Assembly (NCBI GenBank): GCA_948567375.1
Contig: OX419760.1
Coordinates: forward strand, 14,818,001 to 14,882,000
Reading direction: 5' to 3'
From: Lunularia cruciata
Taxonomy: Eukaryota > Streptophyta > Marchantiopsida > Lunulariales > Lunulariaceae
Length of the DNA: 64,000 nt
Shown here: piece after piece, positions 57,791 to 64,000 of the stretch
Layout: each line of letters begins with the position of its first letter
How positions within the stretch are numbered: the first letter of the stretch is position 1
The notes under the pieces: model-generated
What the model saw: the letters and a program-made list of their open reading frames with translations, nothing else
Told to the model about the DNA's origin: nothing
Databases searched by the model: none
Position numbers and translations under genes: made by a program

Positions 57791-58386
57791 TGTAATACCA
57801 ATAGTTAAACATATTATATGTGCATAAATTTGACCTAGTAACATTTGGAAGGATGCAAGGTATGATAGGCTAGGTAGACAAGATAGAGGTGTCACCAAAA
57901 GAGTACTTCTACTAATAGGGTAGAAGCCAAAAATAACCTTAAAACTTTAGAGCTAATTTTAGAGGCTTAATCAAATGAATTAGGCCTTGAAAATATAAAG
58001 ATCATCTCCTCAAGGAACTAGGACTTGCCTTCTCCCTTCCACTAGTTGTCTCATCAAGAGCTTTTCAACAATACCTCACCTATATGATTTGGAGCTTCAT
58101 ATAATAAGATTCTCTAAAGATTCTATCCGATCAAACCTATTTGAGCAACTAGATAGGACAAGGACCAACATGTCAACCATCCAAGCAACTAATCTAAGGG
58201 TGGAGCTTGCTAACATGTCACCAATCCATCTATCTAATCCAAGGACGGAGCTTCCTTTGAGAAGATCCTCTTTACTATATAATAAAGAGAAGGAACTCCT
58301 TTGGGGTACCGGAGTATTGAGTGTGAAGCTTGTATTTTCCCTCTTGTATCTCTCTTTGAGAGTTCTCTTGTACTCATAGTATTACA
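57791..58386 (+). repeat. F1 5' LTR
   Basis: TGTAATACCAATAG..GTATTACA. ACTATATAATAAAGAG near 58273-58288 is the likely TATA region. It is followed at once by the primer site ATGGTATTAGAGCAAG (58387-58402), which resembles the initiator tRNA-Met site. Confidence 0.92.
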
Positions 58387-58699
58387 ATGGTATTAGAGCA
58401 AGTGTTTTAAATTAAGAGAAGTGTATCACCCCTCTTGAAAGAACACAAGGTACTAAAATTGAGTAAAATTGAGGGAGAGAAAATATAGTGTAATTATTTG
58501 ACTTGGAAGGTGTTTTAGAGAGAAGATGGGATGGAGGTGCTTGAAGGAAAATTTCTTGCACTCAACTCTCCATTCTTGAATCCATTCCAGATCAAGATTA
58601 TATATATCCAATGTGAGCAAATGAGAGTATCTCTTGTTTATCATTTTGGAGCAAAGTTCATGAACAAAGTGATGAATTAACCAAACTTGGTGATTCTAC

Positions 58700-60120
58700 C
58701 TGTGGTCATATATGACAAAGAGTGAGATTTGACAATCCACATTATGTTATGATGATAGAGATCTAAATGTACCAAATCTTCTTCCTTTCAACATGCAAGT
58801 AGAAATCCATTATGTGGTTAGACTAAAAGTGATGTTTAGGGATTTGTTAGTCGACAATTTAGGTGAGGAATATTATCAAAAAGTAATGGCCTTTGAGGTC
58901 CTAATGGTAATCCCAATAGTTTTTTCTTTCTCATGAGTGATCATATTAACCCTCTACTGAATAGGAAGTAGCAATTGAACATTGGTCATGTGTAGGAATC
59001 ATAGATCAGTAGTTGTAGGAGTTGATATAAGGAATGTAAGGGATGTTGAATGAGTTTTGGGAGATCAAGACGACCATGGAGGAATTGAAAAATCAAGTAC
59101 ATACCTTAAAGAGTGATCAAGTAATGCAAGAAGGGGAACCATCCGAACAACCAACACCAACAATTGGAGTACCTAGAGAGTCACTCATGCCAATGACACC
59201 AATCCCATTCAACAACCAAACCACATTATTATTGCAAATGAAAAATACATAAAACATTTAGCCTTACAAGGGACAACACTACATGGGAGAAGTGGAAAAT
59301 TGGATTTTCAAAATGAATCAATACCTTGATTCTTTATAGCTAAGATCACTTATCATTTAACAAGCATATTTGCATGTGGGTACTCGACCAATAAAGCCCT
59401 CACATTATATGATGTTTGGGAACAATCATTGTTGGTAGAAGGAAGAGAGGTCACTTGGACAGCCATGCAAGAAGAGTTGCTCAAGAATTTCCAATCTATG
59501 GATTCCATGCAGATGGCTTAAACCAGACTCTAGGGATTGAAGCAGAAGAATAGTGCACAAGAGTATATGGAGGCATTTCTTGATCTATAGATTGTGATAA
59601 CCAATATGAGTCCAATCAAAGCTCTTGATAATTTCAAAAGGGGATTAAAAGAGCAAATTTGCCAAGAGGTAATGGTACAAAATCTAATATTGTTTTTGAA
59701 GCCATTGCTTGTGCTCAAAGAATAATGAGGGCACTCAGAGGAGGTAAAGGGTTAACCCCAATGCAAAACTATTGGGTTGAGGCACCATTTTGGTGGACTA
59801 ATTCCTAATAGAATTGGACAACATTCAGTTCCAAGACAAAGGAGCAAGACCTCTCCAAGAGGAATACGGACGGATCAAAGAAAGGAGAGAAGGAGTCCCG
59901 CAAGGAGAAGGGGCTCAAGCAAAATAATGATGTTGTTACAATTGTGGCCAAGTTGGGCATATAGCCATCAATTGTCATGCTAGTCATCCTAGAGGTCCTT
60001 AACCTTCATACATACAACCTTTGAACCACATGGAGAGACAAATCAAGAACAAGGATGCAGAAATCATATATGAAAACAAAGATCACCAATAAATGCACCT
60101 CATGGCCTTATTGGCTCATT
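58700..60120 (+). pseudogene. F1 gag and zinc knuckle
   Basis: Broken plus-strand gag. MLNEFWEIKTTMEELKNQVH is a coiled start (59043-). WIFKMNQYLDSL, then AMQEELLKNF and SPIKALDNFKRGLKEQI are capsid-like pieces. A well-kept CCHC knuckle CYNCGQVGHIAINC lies at 59934-59975 after an Arg/Ser-rich stretch. Frames change several times. Confidence 0.75.
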
Positions 60121-60199
60121 GAAGAAGCATAAAAGTAGGAGGAAGAAGAGGATGAGTGTGAAAAGGTGTGGGAAGACAAACACACAATTGATTGTCATA

Positions 60200-60760
60200 A
60201 ATAGAGTCCTAAAAGGCAATCCATTGAGAGTATTGATGACCTTGGAGTAATAGAGAATTTCTTATCTTACTCTGTTGCAATAAGGTTGGAGATTGAACTA
60301 GAGAAGGATGTGAATGACAAAGTAGAGTTACCTTATGGTCAGATAAAGATGATTGAGTCATTACCTAGAAAGATAACACTTTATGTAAGAAAGTATCAAG
60401 ATGCAATTGAGTGGCAAGTGATACAATTAGCCCTTTATGATGCAATCTTAGGAATACCATGGATAGAGCACTACAAACCCATGATGGATTGGAGAAAAAA
60501 GTAGTGAGAATTAGTCAATGGAAGATCTTTGGGGTTAAAGAAAGATCACAAAGGCAAGAACTACCTCTCTATGTCTTAGGAACCACATTTATTGGTAATA
60601 AAGATAAATCTTTCATGGTTCTAATAAGAAAAGTCCATGGTGCCCAACACAATGGACAAATCCTTGAGACATTGAAAGATGTGGTCAATGAGTTTCAAGA
60701 TGTCTCTCCATATGAATTACCTTCAATTTTACCACCAAAAGGAGAATAAATCATAAAATT
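60200..60760 (+). pseudogene. F1 protease
   Basis: Frame 60286-60504 ends LALYDAILGIPWIEHYKPMM, the conserved 'YDxILGxPWL' C-terminal part of gypsy retropepsins. The N-terminal active site is not preserved in a clean frame. The following frame to 60749 (VNEFQDVSPYELPSILPPKG) is the protease-RT linker. Confidence 0.7.
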
Positions 60761-61460
60761 GATATACTTCTTGGGAAGACACCTCATTGTAAGGCCCCAT
60801 ATCAACTATCACCTCATGAGTTAGAGAAATGTAAGGCTTAAATCAAGGATATGTTATAGAATGTGCTTCTCCAACCCAATATATCATCATATGGGGCTCT
60901 TGTATTGTTTGTGAGGAAGAAGGATGGAATAATACGCATGTACATTGAATATTGGGGACTAAATCAACAAATGGTGAAGAAAAAATACCCATTACCTTGC
61001 ATGAATGACTTGTTTGATCAACTCAAAAGAGCAAAGCACTTCACCAAATTTTATCTATGGAGCGGTTACAACAAAATTAGGATTTTGGAAGAAGACACAC
61101 AAAATGGCCTTTCAAACAGGGTATGGTCACTTTGAGTATCTGGCAATGCTAATCGGCCTCACCAATGCACTAGTTACTTTCATGAGTTTGATGAATGACA
61201 TATTTTGTCTATAATGGATAAATTTGTTATCATTTTCCTTGATGACATTTTAGTCTACATTAGGACAATGACAAAGTACATGCAACATCTACAAGAAGTC
61301 CTTCAAATTATATGAAAGAATCAATTGTATGCCAGAATCTTAAAGTGCAAGTTTGGCAAATCTAAAGTAGACTATTTAGGGCATAAAGTAAATGCAAAAG
61401 AATCCAAGTATCAATTAATAAAATATAGGTCATTAAGAAATAGAGTGCTCTAGAAGATTG
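60761..61460 (+). pseudogene. F1 reverse transcriptase
   Basis: APYQLSPHELEKCKA starts the domain. VRKKDGIIRMYIEYWGLNQQ (normally CxDYRxLN) and KHFTKFYLWSGYNKIRILEE follow. A frame change leads to TGYGHFEYLAMLIGLTNALV and then IIFLDDILVY with the catalytic Asp-Asp at about 61243-61251. At least two frameshifts. Confidence 0.8.
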
Positions 61461-62060
61461 GACTCAACTCAAAAGTTTCTTGGGATTGATGGGGTTTTAT
61501 TGTTGATTTGTCAAGGACTTCTCCAAGGTTACACAACCTCTAACAACACTATTGGGCAATGGGAAGAAGTGGATGTGGGAAACTGCATAAGAATTAGCTT
61601 TTTAGGAATTGAAAGACGTTTACAACTTGCACCAATCTTGAAATGGCATGACCTAAAAAATCCAATCAAGTTGGCTACATATGCATCAAGAACAATAATA
61701 GAAGCAATTCTACAAGAAGGTGGCATGATGGATGGCACCCAATTGCATATTTCTCTTGTAAACTATTATTGGCAAAACATAACTATTATACCATCAAAAG
61801 AAAAGAGATGATCATTTATCTTGCAACCAAGAATTGGAAGCACGATCTTGGTGAGAAGGCATTTGTAGTGGAGATAGGCCACAAACCTCTAGTCTACCTC
61901 AAGATGCAAAAAGATCTTTCTCATAGGCAGATTTGGTGGGTGGAGTGGAGACAACAATTCAACATGATAATCACATATATGGAAGGCAAGAAGCAACTTG
62001 CAAATGCATTCACCCAAATGCCAATGGCAAAAATCTTGTGATGGAGGTCAAGATGAATCC
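61458..62060 (+). pseudogene. F1 RNase H
   Basis: APILKWHDLKNPIKLATYAS is the domain start (catalytic Asp of 'TDAS' replaced by Tyr). IKRKEMIIYLATKNWKHDLG, then VVEIGHKPLVYLKMQKDLSH and YMEGKKQLANAFTQMP follow the gypsy RNase H plan, with GHKPL in place of DHKPL. Confidence 0.75.
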
Positions 62061-62099
62061 TGAATTTTGGCCAGGATTCTTGCATCTACAAAAAGTGAT

Positions 62100-63320
62100 T
62101 CATGAATTGTAGGAGCTCAATTGTTTGAAGTTTTCACTAGCACTCAAAGACTCACCTTTCATGATAGCAAGTTATGGATCCCAGATGCCATGGATATAAG
62201 AACCACCATCCTAGCAAAATGTCATGATTTTGCCATTGTAGGTCACATTGGAGTGGACAAGACCTTGGATGCAGTCAATTGCCATTACTATTGGCCCAAG
62301 ATGAGCAATGATGTGATGAAATGTTTGGAGTTGCTTACTCTATAAACAAAATAAAGCTTCTGATCAAGTTCTCATTGAACTTCTTCAACCACTCTCTCGT
62401 CTTATGCAACATGTGACCAAGTAAGCATGGATTTGGTTTGTGAATTGCCCAAGACCACCTTAGAGTTTGATTCCATTGTAGTCTTTGTCAATCTACTTAG
62501 CAAAAGGATTCATGTTTGTCCAACCACCAAGGATGTGATTGCCCCGCAACTAGCTCAATTGTACTTAGATGCATTTTTCTCGGACTATGGCTTGTCTCAA
62601 GCCCTTATCATTGATAGAGGTATTTAATTCACTTGTTTGTTTTTGACAACACTCTTTGTCCAAAACAATTTGGTTTCTTCAAAACCAAATTTGCCATGTC
62701 CACACCTTATTATCCATAGACTAATAGACAAATAAAGGGGGCTAATCATACGATTGAGTACATGCTATGGGGCTTCATCTTAGATGAGCAAGAGAGGTGG
62801 AACACTTTACTCCTATTGGTGAAAAATCTACTTAAAACAATTCAATGAATGCATCCACACAAGTCACACCATTATTCATCATGTATGGAGAGCATTATTT
62901 CACACCTTTGAGCTTGATGAAGGTTTTTTTGATGGCTACTAAGGTTGACGTGGTCAACACTTTTGTTTCTAGAATCCAATAGGGTATGGAGAACGCCAAG
63001 CACAGATTACAAATTGCCCAAAATTGCCATAAGTAGTATGTAGATGCAAACCGCCAACACATGGAATTCAATGTTGGAGATCAAGTCTAGCTATCAACCA
63101 CCAACCTCACATTAGTTGGCCCTTGTAAGCTAAGACCTTGTTTTATTGGACCTTTCCCTATTCTTCATCAAATCAGCATAGTGGCCTACCACCTCAAGCT
63201 ACTATCACACATGAAGATCCATCTAGTATTCCATGTCTCCTTACTACATAGATATACCTCCTCCCAACCACCTCATTTTCCTTCCATACAAGACATTTGA
63301 CCTTGTCCAACACTCATTGA
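62100..63320 (+). pseudogene. F1 integrase
   Basis: TTILAKCHDFAIVGHIGVDK contains the H-H pair of the zinc module. MDLVCELPKTTLEFDSIVVF holds the first catalytic Asp and DYGLSQALIIDRGI the second. The region after 62640 is heavily broken, but pieces such as NCHKxYVDANRQHMEFNVGD (about 63020-63080) and LKIHLVFHVSLL can be followed. Confidence 0.75.
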
Positions 63321-63324
63321 TGGC

Positions 63325-63523
63325 TTGGAGGAATATGAAGTCCAATGCATTCTTCAAAATTGCATCCGGGGTACTCGCCATCTCCATATAAAATATCTTG
63401 TCCATTTGAAAGTGTACCCATTGTACGAGGCAACATGGGAGCCAACAACCAACTTGACTAATGCATTGGTGTTAGTAAAAATAGCTTCACAACAAGAATG
63501 TTGCATCATAAAAGGTGGAGGTT
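63325..63523 (+). pseudogene. F1 chromodomain
   Basis: MEEYEVQCILQNCIRGTRHL, HIKYLVHLKVYPLYEATWEP matches the chromodomain pattern (E-Y-E-V..I, then Y-L-V-W-K-G-Y). The central Trp-Lys-Gly has changed to His-Leu-Lys. The frame runs to the start of the 3' LTR. Confidence 0.8.
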
Positions 63524-64000
63524 TGTAATATTGATAGCTAGACGTATTATCTATACATGAAAATTGGCTTGGTAATATCTAGAAGGATGTTAGGTATGAT
63601 GGGCTAGGTAGATCAGATAGAGGCATCACCAAAAGAATGTTTATAATAATAGTGCAAAAGCCAAAAATACTTTGAAAACTTTAGAGTTAATTTTAGAGAT
63701 CTAAATAGATGAATTAGCCCTCAAAAATAAGGAAAGTGAATCACTTTGAGCAGAAAAGGCTTTCCTTCTCCCCTCACCATTTTTCTCATTCAGAGCTTTT
63801 TAATAGTACCTCATCCATGCAATTTTGAGCTTCCTATAGTAATATTCCCTTTGGTCAAACATGTTTGACCAACTAGATAGGACAAAGACCAATAAGTCAC
63901 CCATCTATGCAGCTAGTCTAAAGGTGGAGCTTGTTGACATGTCACAAATCCATGTATTTGATGCAAGGATAGAGCTTCCCTTGAGGGGCTCCTCTTTGCT
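63524..64000 (+). repeat. F1 3' LTR (partial, cut by window end)
   Basis: TGTAATATTGATAGCTAG.. parallels 57791 onward, with more substitutions than in the young element A. The window ends before its TATA region and right terminus. Confidence 0.9.

Larger units (their letters stand above)
57791..64000 (+). mobile_element. Element F1: degenerate chromodomain Ty3/gypsy retrotransposon (runs off right edge)
   Basis: 5' LTR 57791-58386, primer site, gag, protease, RT, RNase H, integrase, chromodomain and a 3' LTR beginning at 63524. All are plus strand and continue past the window. The 5' flank is CTTAG (57786-57790); the matching right flank would lie outside. Numerous stops and frameshifts. It is the only F-family copy here with internal sequence, and it identifies the five F LTRs elsewhere. 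Confidence 0.9.

Noticed and set aside
1-64000. CRISPR arrays or bacterial operon signals
   Set aside because: No regularly spaced repeats with unique spacers and no compact operons. Every structure is eukaryotic retroelement sequence.

Overview
This is nuclear DNA from a land plant with a transposon-dominated genome. It is AT-rich and holds nested chromodomain Ty3/gypsy retrotransposons, solo LTRs and long decayed stretches. I see no intact host gene, rRNA or tRNA. The mix (a gypsy polyprotein carrying a cytosine methyltransferase, several gypsy lineages, old solo LTRs) suggests a large genome such as a gymnosperm, fern or lycophyte. The sequence alone does not fix the species.

Layout. (1) About 1-6306: minus-strand gypsy element E, cut by the left edge, with the order gag, zinc knuckle, protease, DNA cytosine-5 methyltransferase-like domain, reverse transcriptase (RT). 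(2) 6307-38000: a decayed minus-strand gene, element D, that encodes a coiled-coil plant-transposon-like protein. It is split by a 28.9 kb nested block. The outer element is B1 (6849-35719, minus, TSD AATAC). Inside B1 are A (8082-15804, plus), B2 (16105-26950, minus, TSD CAAGA) and B3 (28090-33672, plus, TSD ttagg/ttggg). B2 holds element C (19228-24406, TSD GCTCC). B3 holds a solo LTR of family A (28598-29289, TSD GTCC). D also carries a solo F LTR (about 36324-37413), which itself carries an old solo B LTR. (3) 38000-41690: AT-rich, with a 203-bp tandem duplication and a predicted four-way-junction RNA at 41394-41491. (4) About 41690-46360: plus-strand relics of a non-LTR-type RT gene (L), interrupted by three solo F LTRs, one of which lies inside another. 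(5) 46360-57790: AT-rich DNA with one solo F LTR and no convincing gene. (6) 57791 to the right edge: degenerate chromodomain gypsy element F1.

How the parts work together. Almost everything here is selfish DNA. Each gypsy element follows the LTR - primer site - gag - protease - RT - RNase H - integrase (- chromodomain) - LTR plan. Nesting and target-site duplications give a relative history: D, then B1, then A, B2 and B3, then C and the solo A LTR. The LTR pair of A differs at 6 of 592 aligned bases, so A is young. The two most interesting signals are the methyltransferase domain inside the pol of E and dense perfect heat-shock-element arrays directly upstream of the TATA box in family B LTRs. 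Most in-frame stops are TAG or TGA at Gln or Arg positions, as expected from deamination of methylated CHG and CG sites.
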